Assembly (NCBI GenBank): GCA_905250025.1
Contig: CAJNOJ010000034.1
Location: 434,001-498,000, forward strand
From: Adineta ricciae
Taxonomy: Eukaryota; Rotifera; Eurotatoria; Adinetida; Adinetidae
Direction: 5' to 3'
DNA: 64,000 bases
Part shown: piece by piece, positions 45,242 to 56,978 of the stretch
Layout: each line of letters opens with the position of its first letter
Position numbering within the stretch: position 1 is the stretch's first letter
Made by a program: the position numbers and the translations under genes
Notes under the pieces: generated by a model
What the model saw: only the letters and a program-made list of their open reading frames with translations
Told to the model about the DNA's origin: nothing
Databases searched by the model: none

Positions 45242-47526
45242 ACTCGAAACTAGTGCATAGTGCTGACATTGACGTTACTCTTACTTTTATATAGAAAATG
45301 AATAAAGTATTTTGAAAAAAAATATGGTAAAATATATAAGTATTTTGTTTTCAGACAATATTTCGTACTGAAGTATGAAATCGATGTTTTGATAGGTTTC
45401 GTTTCAAGTTGCAAACGCAATCTTGAGAATTGTTATTTCTGATAGACACATTATTCTGATCGAACATTTGTTTGACGCAGCGGTATTACCAGGGAGATTC
45501 TGTGAGAATGTGAACACACCCTCAGTACTATTGCAGTGAACGTTATGCTAGATGAACCATATTAATTCACTTGAAAATTCCACGTATTACACGTACCTTT
45601 TATGGTTTGATTATTCAGAACTAGAAAATCTATTATTGTCCATTGAAATGAATGAAAAAAAAAACTTTCGAATTTCTTAATCGTTTTGCGTTATTCCAAG
45701 AATGAGAATGATTCTTCTTTCTTTGTCGATAGATACGTAAGTACTGTACTAACATGTGTGAGAACTCTCATGTTATTAACGAGGAGATTTGGACGGAACA
45801 TAAAGCGTAATTATGAATTTTTATATGGTATTCAATCATTCGCATCGTGTAGAAGTCGGCAGATCTCATATCGAAGCAGCAAATTATTCACTTGTTGAAA
45901 TCTTTTGACTATATCTCATCAGCATCAAGCAATCTGAGCAGCCAAGATGGATGATAAATGAACACATTTTGCTGATCTGAGTAACTAGAGGCCAATTGTA
46001 ACATGGACAATCTTCCGTATATTTTATATCGACTTGTAAATGCATGAGAGCAAAGAAAGACATTAGATCATCATCATCATTATTATTATTATCAATTCAA
46101 TTAATCGTTTGTTTCTTATATCTATACTTTTCTGGTATTGATTACACATGTTTCTCTTTAGAAATGAATGAATGAATGCTCCTTTCCATATGGATGATAT
46201 TGTTGTTCTTTGATATGCACTTCTTCGGGTTTGCTTTTTGTTTAGTCTTATTGATTATGATAGACAGAGAAATACAACGAGATGAGAGTTCCCATGTTGA
46301 ATGAAGATTACGTATACGGATGATGTCATCATGAGAAAAGACGAAATACTAGAATTTGAGTGAATCTAATGAAGAAAATTGATACTCAGTTCGATCGTTT
46401 GTATATGTTCAATGATAAAAGAAAGGAAAATAGCGGAAGTTAAATGTGTGAACATGAAATTTGTTGATGTATCATTATGACGGTCAACCGCTTCAATATA
46501 TGTTCTTTTCTTTTTCTCTCATTCAAAGAAGAGAAGAAAGAGATGTTCCTTCTAGTAATTCCAACCATTATACCAAAGAAGAAAGATCGTCGTTTGTTGT
46601 ACATAATTGGAGGTCATAGAAAAGCATAGCTGATGCCAACCATGTCCTAGATACTAAACCGAATGGTATATTTTAACCTTGTTAACAATCAATCTTCTTC
46701 GAGTTGTTCTTCATTTTGCAACATCAATCAACATTATCAAAAACTGTATACTAACAAATATGATAAGTACGTGATGTTGAACAATTCTTTTGAAAATTAT
46801 CGTTGCATTGACATTCTTCGTCAGTCACTTCTGTGTTTTCCTCGGGAAGAAGTAAAAAAAAAACCTTGATAGATCAGAATGTCATTACATTCCGAAAAAT
46901 GAGAGCGAGAGCCAAGAGAGAGATTGAAGATAAAACATCAAGTTTTTCTTTCTCATTAGTAGTTGTTTTCGGCATTCATTATCGACCTTCTGTTTGTGTA
47001 TGTATAAGTCTGCTGATTATGAAGATAAAAACGATGTCGGATGCACTGTGAATAAAGTTGTTGCTGTCAATTCTCGTTTGCCTTCAATGAACTTTTGTTC
47101 GATTCCCAAGTGAGTAGTCAGATTAACAGCGAATGAAAGGTCAAATGCCGACAAACGATGATCACACATCTCGAGAGATTTTCTTGAAGATCATCATCGC
47201 CATTTTCACATCATTTACTTTCATGCAGTTCGCCCATTTCTAATCAACGTTCTTAGAAGTGACGGCAGAACCTGTAAAAGAAGAAGTTCTTTTCATTTTC
47301 CTTACTCGCACTATTGAAAGTTTACGTAATCTTCAATTTACTCATCAATGACATAAAAGAGAAAGGCTAACTAGATAATTGCATGCAGTTATTCCTCCGT
47401 ATAACAATTAAATCAAAAAGAGAAGAAAAAAAAACGTATATGTAATAGTCTAACATCCATTTATATCTAAATAATTCTAATTCAAGGTTGAAAGGAACTG
47501 TTCGCTGAACTTTCTTTCTTTTTCAG
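45242..47526. other. Long intergenic region upstream of Caskin
   Basis: 2.3 kb without a gene I can support. The first exon(s) of the Caskin gene should lie here or farther upstream, because its first recognisable exon starts at an acceptor. ORFs at 45686-45898, 46663-46869 and 46833-47051 do not resemble Caskin N-termini. A short (ATT)n run is at about 46079-46094. Confidence 0.5.
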
Positions 47527-50500
47527 AATGAGCCCGATTCACGAAGCAGCCGTGGTAGGTAATATTGAAATTCTCAAGCTTCTCATCGACAATGGTGTCG
47601 ATGTGAATTTGAAAGATTCGAAAAACTTCCGTCCGATACATTACGCAGCTTGGCAAGGACGAACGGAAGCTGTTTTCATTCTCTTACGCTACGGTGCGAA
47701 TATCAACGAACAGTCATTGAACGGCGACACGCCATTACATTTAGCCAGTCAATATGGTCATCTCGAAATAGCACAATTGCTCCTGTTTCATCAAGCGGAT
47801 CCGACATTACTGAACCGTCGATTATTAACACCGCTTGAATTAGCGTGCGAACAAGGTCATATTCATGTTGTTAACATTCTTTTACATAATCCATCGTGTC
47901 AACAAATGATTTTGAATCAGATTTATAATGAACAGCATACACCGTTACATTTAGCAGCGAAAAACGGACACACAGATATCGTTCGATTATTACTATTGAA
48001 TGGAATCGATATAAACCGTTTAACGACGACGGATGGCACAGCATTGCATGTAGTATGTAGGAACGGTCGATATGAAACAGCTAAATTGTTATTAGAGTGT
48101 GGCATTGATATACATCTGCGAAATTCATATCAACAAACAGCCTATGAAGTTGTTATTAAACAAAAAACCGGCAATGATATTAAACGATTGATAAAAGGTT
48201 CGATGAAAAGCAAACCGAACGTTACTATTAAAACTTGCTTTGGTTTATTATAGAATTTGCTGATGCGATTTCAGTTCGAGCTATTCAACCATACACGGAT
48301 AATCATGTGGGCGCATTGAAATTTATGGAAGGCGATTGTATTACTGTAGGGAAATGCTATTGATGAGAGAAAAAAGTGAAATAATCAAACAATCGCTTTT
48401 CGTCTAGGTTCTTGATCATAATCCAACCGGTCAATGGCGCGGTTTTATTCTCCAAGATGATCTGACAACACGAACAGGTTACTTTCCGAACACTTATGTG
48501 CAGATTCTTTCAACAAGTAAGACTCTTTTAAGTTTGTTTTCATGAGACGATCTGATTCGGTTGATTTAATCTATGTATGTTGTTTGTCAAGGTCTTTTTC
48601 CTACTTTCAATTCTCATCTTTTGTCTATCGATCTCGATAATCAATTATGTACAACTATTACGGGTCTATAACAATCGATAGGAATGTTATCTTAAGACAT
48701 CATCGTTCTGATCGTGTGTTTTTCTAGCAAATCTCTGTATTTGATTTTTGTTTTGTTTTAGTAATCAACGGCAAAGAAAACCAGACGTTGAATAACAATC
48801 CGTCTCCTCTTCATGCTGAATTACTCGCACAAATGTCTCAAACAGATTCGAATTTAACCAACGCAACAAATTGGAATTCAAGATCAAGGCGAACTAGCCC
48901 AACAAATAATACATATCGGCACAGTGCAGCAAGCAGTATTGATAGCGGACGATGTTCAACGGCACTTTACGATAGTCCAAAAGTAGGTTTCATTCATGAA
49001 GTTTTGATCGCAACACGTTTCGCATGTTTTAGACACTTGCTCTGTCGAGCTTTGTTGGCAATGGCGATGCTCGTTCTATGAGTAGCAGTGAATCGAAATC
49101 ATCCGATCCTGATAAAACTAGTTATCGAAGTTCAAATAGTAGTTTAGACGAATCAGGTCCTTTGGATATCAATGCACTTCTTCGAAATGGCGTCCCTAAT
49201 AATGAAATTATTTACGCATGGTTACGAGAATTCTCTTATGAAAACTATGCTGAAAATTTCATTAAAAACGGATATGATATTCAAACAATCGTTCGTATGA
49301 CACCTCAGGTAAATTTCGCTCGAATCTATGCAACAAAATTGAATAAAAAACCTCGAGTCTTTAGGATTTAACAGCCATTGGAATAACTCATCCATCGCAT
49401 CGGCGAAAACTCAAAACTGAAATCGCTCGTTTGCAACTCGCTGATGGACTACCTGATAGTAAACCAGACACTCTCTACGACTGGTTATGTCAACTTCGTT
49501 TGGAACAATACATGTTACTGTTAGCGAAACAGAACTACAAACAGTTGACTGATATTCAGAAGATTGCTTGGGAAGATCTGGAGGAAATTGGAATAGCTCG
49601 TCTAGGTCATCAGAAACGTTTCATGCTTGGTGTTAAACGTTTACTTGACATTGACAAAGGTCTCTATCAACCGAATGCAAATAAAACAAAACAGATGAAA
49701 GCATCAAGTACAGATAATAATGTGGATGGTTATGATCAAAAGTAAAAGACTTTCGTCCAACAATTTGTTCTAAACAATTGATTTTTTTCTCAGATCGTTC
49801 ATTCGACCAATAGCAAATGATGAGTCAGGAACTTATACAACTTTGAGAAAATATCAAGTATCTCCGAATTCTTTAACAAATAAACAACGGATAGGAACAT
49901 ACCTTCCTCCATCGTCATTTCGTCTCCCACCGCCTTTATCATCTTCAATAATGAATGCATCTGTCCATAATTATGAATCTATGCCGTCGAGTCGAGCACG
50001 TAGTTTAGAAAACATCACTTCAACCGATCGAACATTGGATATCTATGATCCTCATCATCAAGTATATTCAAATTTGATTTCGTAATCATTTCGAGCAAAT
50101 CTTTTCTTTAGTACCAACCCGTAGTTCCTCAATATGTTCCAACAATAACTAATTTGCAGTTTCTCGATGATATGAGTTTATCATCCAGTACTGAATCAAC
50201 AAATGGTATTCCATTCGCTAATGAGAACATCGGAACAATTAAACAACGTTCGCTATTAAATCCACAAGATACATATGACACAATGAAGCGTTCATTGCCA
50301 ATGGAATTTTTTCAGCAATCTTCGAAAACAGTACCTATCTATGATAATAACGAAGAAATGACCCGTCACGATACACCTTCGCCTATCAAGAAAGTCTCCT
50401 TAGCAACGAACGTACATGATCTATCAGTGTCAACTATTGACAAACGATCACATTACATTGAAGCATTCAATAAAGACAAGCAAAACAGAACAATCAGGTG

Positions 50501-50689
50501 AGTGCAATCGTCTTGAAAAATGAGAATATTTGTTTGATCTTTTCCAGAAATGATACTACCAATGTCCTGTCCGATATTGATTCGATGCTTTCTGATCTTA
50601 ATCGCGAACTGGATCAAATGCTCGATTACGATCCGATGAGTTCGATACGCTCCCGAAATCCAATGACAGATGTCATTTTGAACAATTAA
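47527..50689 (+). CDS. CASKIN: Caskin (ankyrin repeats, SH3, two SAM domains); 5' end not found
   Basis: Nine exons (47527-48197, 48254-48345, 48408-48516, 48762-48982, 49033-49308, 49365-49741, 49794-50061, 50112-50497, 50548-50689). The first begins just after a TTTTTCAG acceptor in phase 2, so upstream coding exons with the first ankyrin repeat are probably missing. Six ankyrin repeats are read from MSPIHEAAVVGNIEILKLLI. An SH3 domain (SVRAIQPYTDNHVGALKFMEGD, then GYFPNTYVQIL) is split over two exons. Two SAM domains come next: YAWLREFSYENYAENFIKNGYD and YDWLCQLRLEQYMLLLAKQNY. A Ser/Pro-rich disordered tail ends in a DIDSMLSDLNRELDQML helix. Caskins are synaptic scaffolds; their tandem SAMs polymerise. 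An AATAAA lies about 135 bp after the stop. Confidence 0.93.
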
Positions 50690-51719
50690 GAAGTCTCTTT
50701 TGTATTGTAAATCTTTGCAAACAGTTTAATATTTATTAATTGATATCGACATGCTTTTTTGTGCTTTTTTTCCTTTTAAATCTGTGTGCTCAATGAATCT
50801 GAAAAGTTATTTTTCGTGTGTTGAAATAAAACGTTGGAATGGGGCTAGGTCGCTACAACACGAGCAGATTCCGAAAAGTAGTGGAACCCACTCAAGCGGG
50901 TAACCTGTCGCCCCGTTACAAAAATTCGAGTAATTAAGTGCTATTCTAGTTATTCCACTAGACAGCGTTATTTTCCTTACTCATTAGTTTAAGGCACGAA
51001 ATTCTTCACGGGTTCTCCGAAGATATTTATAAATTCATATTCGCAAAACAATATCCGGTGAACAGAAGAAGCCTTTGTGATACAGGAAAGGAACGACCTC
51101 TGTTTGACTTTTTGGTAATAAAAAATTGTTCTCCGATAAGAAGTGTACACAATCATGAGAAGACATCTCGCTTTTCTTCGGTGTGACACTTATCGTTGTC
51201 AAAAGCAAGGTAGATATTTACTCATTGCGGTATTGAATAACAATGATTACTGAAATAAAACATAACAGCAACGAAATTTTTCTTCCAAACGTGACTTTGC
51301 GGACAAACTATTTCTTTTTACGATTGAATCTATTGATTCAGTCATATCGAATGATTATAAACATTTGTTCTAATTTAAGATTTTCTTCTTCAATTTGTCA
51401 CACCTCGTGGATAACTAATGACATCTATCTGCACGTTGATCTCATCTATCTTCTGACTGGCTTCACATCGCTATTATAAAATATACATTCAGATCTATCG
51501 ATGCTGATAGTGATGATGATGATGATATTCGGTGGTAATTTACAATCGCGCTCTCAGATGTGAATGTTCCCTTGTTTACAAAGGCAAGTAAACATCGAGA
51601 AAGCTTTTCCTTTCCTGATTATCTAAGATGACTCAGAAATGGTGAAATTGAGAACGTCGATGATATGTATTTTAGACATAGTATGCGATGAATAACTGAA
51701 AAGTGGGAAAAGAAAAGCA
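50690..51719. other. Intergenic region with GC-rich foldable element
   Basis: Between Caskin and TLCD4, both on plus. It contains the GC-rich inverted-repeat element at 50837-50918. ORFs at 50989-51189 (minus) and 51243-51479 (plus) have no motif. Confidence 0.5.
50837..50918. other. GC-rich foldable element, possible structured RNA
   Basis: GGGGC at 50841-50845 pairs with GCCCC at 50910-50914, extendable by about three outer pairs. AGGT at 50847-50850 pairs with ACCT at 50903-50906 across a small internal loop. Inside, CCCACT/AGCGGG can form a second hairpin at 50887-50900, and TTCC/GGAA or CTAC/GTAG a third. The element is far richer in G+C than its flanks. It does not fit a tRNA, hammerhead or twister pattern by eye. 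It could be a 3'-UTR structure of Caskin or an independent RNA. Confidence 0.35.
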
Positions 51720-52769
51720 ATGACAACGACAATGGCAGCAACGACGCATTATTTTTCGTCTTACCATTTTGAGCAAATGGGCAACATTAAATTCGATCCG
51801 ACATTTTTACCTGTTGCAGCAACGAGTTTTACTCTCTTTATTTTCCTCTATAAATTCCTCAATCCAATTTTATCCAATTTATTAATACGTGATTATCAAT
51901 ATTTTACCGAAACACAAAAAGTTGACTGGAGTACCAGGTAATGTTTTATTTTTCTCTCGAGAGAAAAGTCTAATCAATGAAAATTCGCAATTTAGAATCA
52001 GCTCATCAATCAATTCGTTCACAGTCGGAACAATTTGTGTATATATGATGATAGCTGATCATGGATTAGAAGCCAATCCGCTTTTGTAAAAAGAAAAACT
52101 TTTGTAAGATTGAATAGTTTTCTTATCTGTTTGCGTTTTACATAGGTATAAAAGTTACTTATTAAAAACGAATCTATCAATTGTTATTGGATATTTATTA
52201 AGTGGTAAGATTTCGAAAAATCCGCAACGATTTGCAATTTCCATTCGTTTGTGTTTTAGATACGGTCATCAGTATCATTCACTATCGAAAGATCGGTGAT
52301 CCATTTAGTATGGCTCATCATTTTCTCTCGATCTACGCTTTTATTTATGTGTTAACACTTAATGTTATGCCATATTTCGCGAATTTTCGCCTGCTAGCTG
52401 AATTATCGACCCCATTAGTCAATATGAGGTAGAATCAAATCATTTCTATAAATGTTCCATTTGCCTGATCTTTTCTCTAGATGGTTTCTCGACACATTGA
52501 AATTTTCGAAAACATCGAAAGCATTTGTCTTCAATGGACTTTGCATGACATTAGTCTTCTTTTTCGTTAGAATCTTAGCCATGCCGATTTACTGGTGGAA
52601 GGTGTACACAGTCGCTATCACACCAATGTGGTCTCATATGGGCCACTTTCGCTTTATCCTTATAATTGTATGTAGCGTACTTGATGTAATCAATTTATAT
52701 TGGTTTTCCAAAATGGTTCGAGGCTGTCTCCGAATAATCACTGCTGTATACGGAAAGAAACATAACTAG
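51720..52769 (+). CDS. TLCD4: TLC domain protein, TLCD4 (TMEM56)-like
   Basis: Five exons (51720-51937, 51996-52085, 52146-52204, 52260-52428, 52481-52769) give 274 residues. Multi-pass TLC fold: a membrane segment at residues about 30-55, then a KVDWSTR motif (KIEWNSR in human). VISIIHYRKIGDPFSMAHHFLSIYAFIYVL carries the family His pair. Further on are YFANFRLLAELSTPLVNMRWFLDTL, FNGLCMTLVFFFVRI, and a last membrane segment with VLDVINLYWF. TLC proteins act on or sense membrane lipids; the TLCD4 role is poorly known. A 59-nt third exon is notable. Confidence 0.92.
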
Positions 52770-53058
52770 GACCATCAAGGAGTTTCCTTTTTCTTCTTTT
52801 TCTAGTCTACTTTTGTTTTCTCTTTTACTCATCTGTCTTCCATTTTGAAAAACCGGTGCGAGTCTCTTTTTGTTAATTGACATATGTGTTCGTTGGAAAG
52901 AAGCCAAGCTAAATTATTATTATTATTATTGTTATTATATTTTATCTTATTAAATCAAGAAAATTAAGAAAATCATTTGCATTTGACATAGAACATCGAT
53001 GTATAAGTCTGTTGTGAATAGTAACGTATTCTTGTTTGTTATGTGTCTTCTTCAGAAA

Positions 53059-53898
53059 CTAATGATAAAGGATTTCTTGTTTAAATGCACATTTTTGATT
53101 TGCAAAAGTGGTGGGTGTGTCTCGTGGGAGGATACAAATTGAGAAATGCCGAGAATTTGGACGTTTTATTAATGGTATCGTATCTCGTATCATCGTCATA
53201 TCGATATTGTTCAAATGCTCGTAAATGCGATCAGCTTGTTTCGGAGATGATTCAAACTCTGAAGATTCTATGTTAATATCCACGTCAGCTGCTGTATCGT
53301 TTACAGACAGTGAACTTTGACTTTGACTTCTGTTTAGTGAAAGAGAATGCAGTGTGTTTGAGAACTGAGGTGGAAGTTTTTTCTTCATTTTTGCTTTTGA
53401 TAGCAATAGCTGCTGATGGTCAGTCTTTGTCGATTGTTTCTTGACACGGTCTAGTTTTTGTGTTAAAAGCAAATTCTCATAACAGATCTGTCGATCTCGA
53501 TTGGAACGTTGATTATTCTTTATTCGCTCGGCTGCTAAGAGACATTCCTTGAAATAAGGTTCGAATTCTTTGTCATAATTGTTCTCGATGGGTTTTGATT
53601 GTCTACAGGCGAGTTGATTTAGATAGGATATCAATGGAAGAGAGATTTCTTGTTGTGCTCGAAGTAGATTTTTCTGCTTGGATTGGTCGACTGATGTTGA
53701 TAAAATCTGTGTCTGATCGAGAGATTTAAGTTGATCAACAAGTTGGTCAGCAACATGGAACCGCGTGGAATACTTTTCCCGAAGGCGACGGCTGAAATTG
53801 TCATATGGCATTTTGCCAAACGCGCCAAATGATTTCGAAAAGAAAACAAATTTATTCTGAATGTGAACAATACAATAGGAAACAAGAGTTGCATTCAT
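53059..53898 (-). CDS. Hypothetical basic, Ser/Gln-rich protein
   Basis: Single exon, 279 residues if started at the ATG at 53898; a start at the later Met (MPYDNFSRRLREKY) would give about 250. No domain is recognised. A helix-prone N-terminal half is rich in Lys, Arg and Gln, with VADQLVDQLK and LLLTQKLDRVKKQ-like amphipathic stretches. The C-terminal half has Ser-rich repeats (LNRSQSQSSLSVND) and a NIESSEFESSPKQ acidic patch. It starts 94 bp after the stop of the same-strand coiled-coil gene upstream, close enough for a shared transcript. Confidence 0.6.
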   Translation of the reverse strand: MNATLVSYCIVHIQNKFVFFSKSFGAFGKMPYDNFSRRLREKYSTRFHVADQLVDQLKSLDQTQILSTSVDQSKQKNLLRAQQEISLPLISYLNQLACRQSKPIENNYDKEFEPYFKECLLAAERIKNNQRSNRDRQICYENLLLTQKLDRVKKQSTKTDHQQLLLSKAKMKKKLPPQFSNTLHSLSLNRSQSQSSLSVNDTAADVDINIESSEFESSPKQADRIYEHLNNIDMTMIRDTIPLIKRPNSRHFSICILPRDTPTTFANQKCAFKQEILYH

Positions 53899-53992
53899 TT
53901 ATACATTATCGTACATGGTAAAGAAAGCAGTATACAATTTTCTGTTAGTCAGTTAAATTCACATGAAAAGGTATTTACAAGAGATTGGTGAT

Positions 53993-56059
53993 TTATTCCG
54001 AAGTAAAACGTGTTGTTCGACGATGCATTGTCGATCTTCGTGTTGTTGTCACTTCTTCGTTGCTGACTGATGATGCCAGTCGTGTCGAATAACGTGTAGC
54101 ATAACGTGTTTTAGGCATTTCAACAGGTGTCTGAGTCGGTAGATTATCTAAAACAAATCGACATAGATCATCTCTCCTATTGTCAAATGAAATTTACCAT
54201 TTTGATTTTCTCGTAGGAGACGAGTCGTGGTTCTTCGAGTTGTTCTTCGTTTGGTATTGTTTTCAACAGGTGGTACTGGAGCGAGCATTGGTTCGAGTAC
54301 TGGGCTTGCACATGTTTTTGCTCCAGTTATGGGAATTTCAACATCCGCTAGTTTCTCTTGCACCGTATCGTCTTTTTCGTTTTCTACTTCATTTCTAAAA
54401 AGGAACAATTCTGTTAGAAGAAATCTGTAATAGGAGAGAACATCTTACAAATCAGCAGATGGTATAGTTGGTAATTTCGAAGTATTACAATTCTCGTCAA
54501 TAGTTGGACGAATGAAATCGGATTCTTCTGCGTCGAATGTAGTTTTATTCAACAATAATGTTCCATTGGAAACATTCGGATCGACAGGTAATGGCTCGCG
54601 GAAGCTGACTTTTTCTTGTTTGATCATTGGTTGATGTACTAAGACGTGATTTTCTTCACGTACCGGTGGCAACGATGGAGGATGTGCTGGTCTACGGATC
54701 GATCGATCTGCAGTTAACAGCAAAGGACGTGCATTTTCAGTATTATCAGCAATGAGACTGCTTTCGATAATAGTGTCTTCGTCGTCTTCATCATCGCTCT
54801 CTTCATCCGACGAAAATGGTTTGAGAGAAGTTTTCACAAATGTTTTATCCGATATTGTAGATGCAATTGATTTGTTACTATAGGGTTTCTCTTCATCCTC
54901 TGAGCCGTTCTCTTCGTCAAGAACTGCCGTCGGTAAACATGGTAAAAGAGAAACAGATAGCTCTGAATTAGGAATTTCGTGATTCATTTCAGTTGCTTTT
55001 TCAATAACAGATACATCGGGTAATGTCACATGTGCTTCAGGAATCATGACAGATGCTGGTGGTTCTTCGTTGATTGTTTCTTCGTGAACAGCGGTTGATA
55101 CACTCAACTGAGGTGGAAGAATCATGGATGTATCCTGAGATAATTTAGACGCGAGCAAGCGAGCTTCTGCAACGGATGAAAATAGAAGTTTGAAACTTGT
55201 TCGAACATTGACTCACTTTTTAATGACTGAGTAATCAATGGTGTGAACGTTCGTGATTGCTAGAACGAAAAAGAAACGATTTCCAATGAGATGCATCCTG
55301 TCTAATAGAGACTTACTCGTAAAGTAGTTCTATTCTTCGTCTTTTCCATATCTGTTGTCTCGTCCTCGTCCTCGTGCTCTTCTTCTTTTTGCTCTCCCTC
55401 TTCATCCTCTTCAGCAATTCGACTAAAATTGGGACTCTGTTTAACAGCTCGTGGTAATCCATTACCGCCACCATACGAACGTAAGTCGCCTGGTACGACC
55501 AATTTCCTACAAATAAAAAGTTCATCATTATTCTGCTCAAACAATCAATCAACTCTTCAACTTACTGTTGTAGCATAGCATGAATTTCTTTCCAATGGTC
55601 AGCTTCTTCTTGTATACCATCAGATATGATTCGACATTGTTCAGTAACAAATGTACGTAGATTTTCCATACGCTAATGAAAAAAATTGGAATGATTTGTT
55701 TTCTTGAAATATCACATCACTTACTGCTTGAAAGTAAACTTCTAATGATTGAGTTGCTAAATGTGTCATATTATCCAGTACTTGTAATTTATCATCATAT
55801 TTTTGTAAATCGGTGCGACAACGATTAATTTCATGACGGATTTCATTATTTTGACTTTCAAGACTTTTCCACTCAGTATTTAGCATAACTAAGAAGAGAA
55901 TACAATGAAGAAGTCATATCTAATGCTGATGTTTGCGAGCTTACTTGTTGACGCTCGGAAAATACTTCGACGAGCTGCCATACGAGCAGATTTCGACTCA
56001 GCAAACCGTTTTGCATTCCAAGCAACGGTAAGCGGTAAAATCGACTGGTTAAACGCCAT
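53993..56059 (-). CDS. Coiled-coil nuclear-type protein, possibly shugoshin-like
   Basis: Eight exons (55945-56059, 55725-55888, 55566-55672, 55317-55506, 55217-55259, 54449-55166, 54198-54394, 53993-54147) close to 562 residues. The N-terminus has a basic RMAARRSIFRAST stretch, then a coiled coil (residues about 38-130, NTEWKSLESQNNEIRHEINRC onward). A long acidic, Ser/Thr-rich disordered middle follows, with DEESDDEDDED and several short SxE motifs. The C-terminus is basic with repeated R-T motifs: TKRRTTRRTTTR, TRYATRYSTR and HRRTTRFTSE. Short coiled coil, acidic middle and basic Arg/Thr tail is the shugoshin layout, but I cannot align the SGO motif with confidence, so the family stays open. 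Confidence 0.6.
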
Positions 56060-56978
56060 CAGAAAACTTTTTACAAAACAACAAAACGAAGGTATGTATC
56101 CTAATGCAGAAAAATTTTTCGAATTTGATTATCCTTTCAATTTTCAAACGACTCATACCGTCTTTGTTTCGTGCCTTTTACAGAAATCAACCAATGGCTA
56201 CACCCAATGTCCGGCGCCTTAGATGTCGCTAGTGAACTCCATTTTGATCAATTTTGTCATGTTCGTAACGAGAGTAAATTTTTCTGAAGCCTTGCTCTTA
56301 TTCAGCCTAGCTGATAATATATTCAAGCGCGTGTTCTATACATATATTAGCGTGCACCACCCCCTGACCATGAAAATATATCCCATCGAAAGAATCGTAC
56401 TTTGAATAAATGCAGAACACATGGATGTCAGTACGCTTCATATTGCTCTATCCGTGGTCCTTTTCTTTTCTATCGTGCACTGCATGTAACAACAGTTTTA
56501 GTTATATCTCTTTAAGTAAATGAATTACCGAAGTCAATTTCTCACAAAACTGATTAACTTCGTTTCTTCGCTACGATCCATTGCCATACTAATTCATGGG
56601 TGGCATCTCTCCACTCTGAGGTTTAGTTTGAACTGCAGACATCTATTATGAATCTTAGTTTCTTTTGCACCTATACCATAACCGGTACCTTAAGCCTTTC
56701 ACACTCACCCGTTATAATATAGATTTCGCAATCTTCTATGCATAGCAATAGGTAGGACCTATCGACACCACCTGGCGGGGTATTGCGAAGCATTCATGCT
56801 TTTCTAAAGTAAATGACGAATAGCTACCTGATGTCATGCTTTTGACAGGTAGGAACATATTATATTTTGTCACAAAAGAACAGAAAAAGAAAACTATTGA
56901 CATGTGCGCAAATTAGATATTTATTTGTCGAGTTTTCCCGTGGAAAGTATTTCTCGTTAGTCTTACTGCATTTGAGTC
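56060..56978. other. Divergent intergenic region with short inverted repeats
   Basis: Between the coiled-coil gene (minus) and B-box paralog 3 (plus). It contains ATAGGTAGGACCTAT at 56748-56762 and CTACCTG...CAGGTAG at 56824-56852, both perfect short inverted repeats near the promoter of paralog 3. An ORF at 56223-56405 has no motif. Confidence 0.5.

Noticed and set aside
50837..50918. tRNA gene
   Set aside because: The length is near 74 nt, but D and T arms and the anticodon arm do not form in either orientation. Only a hairpin element is supported.
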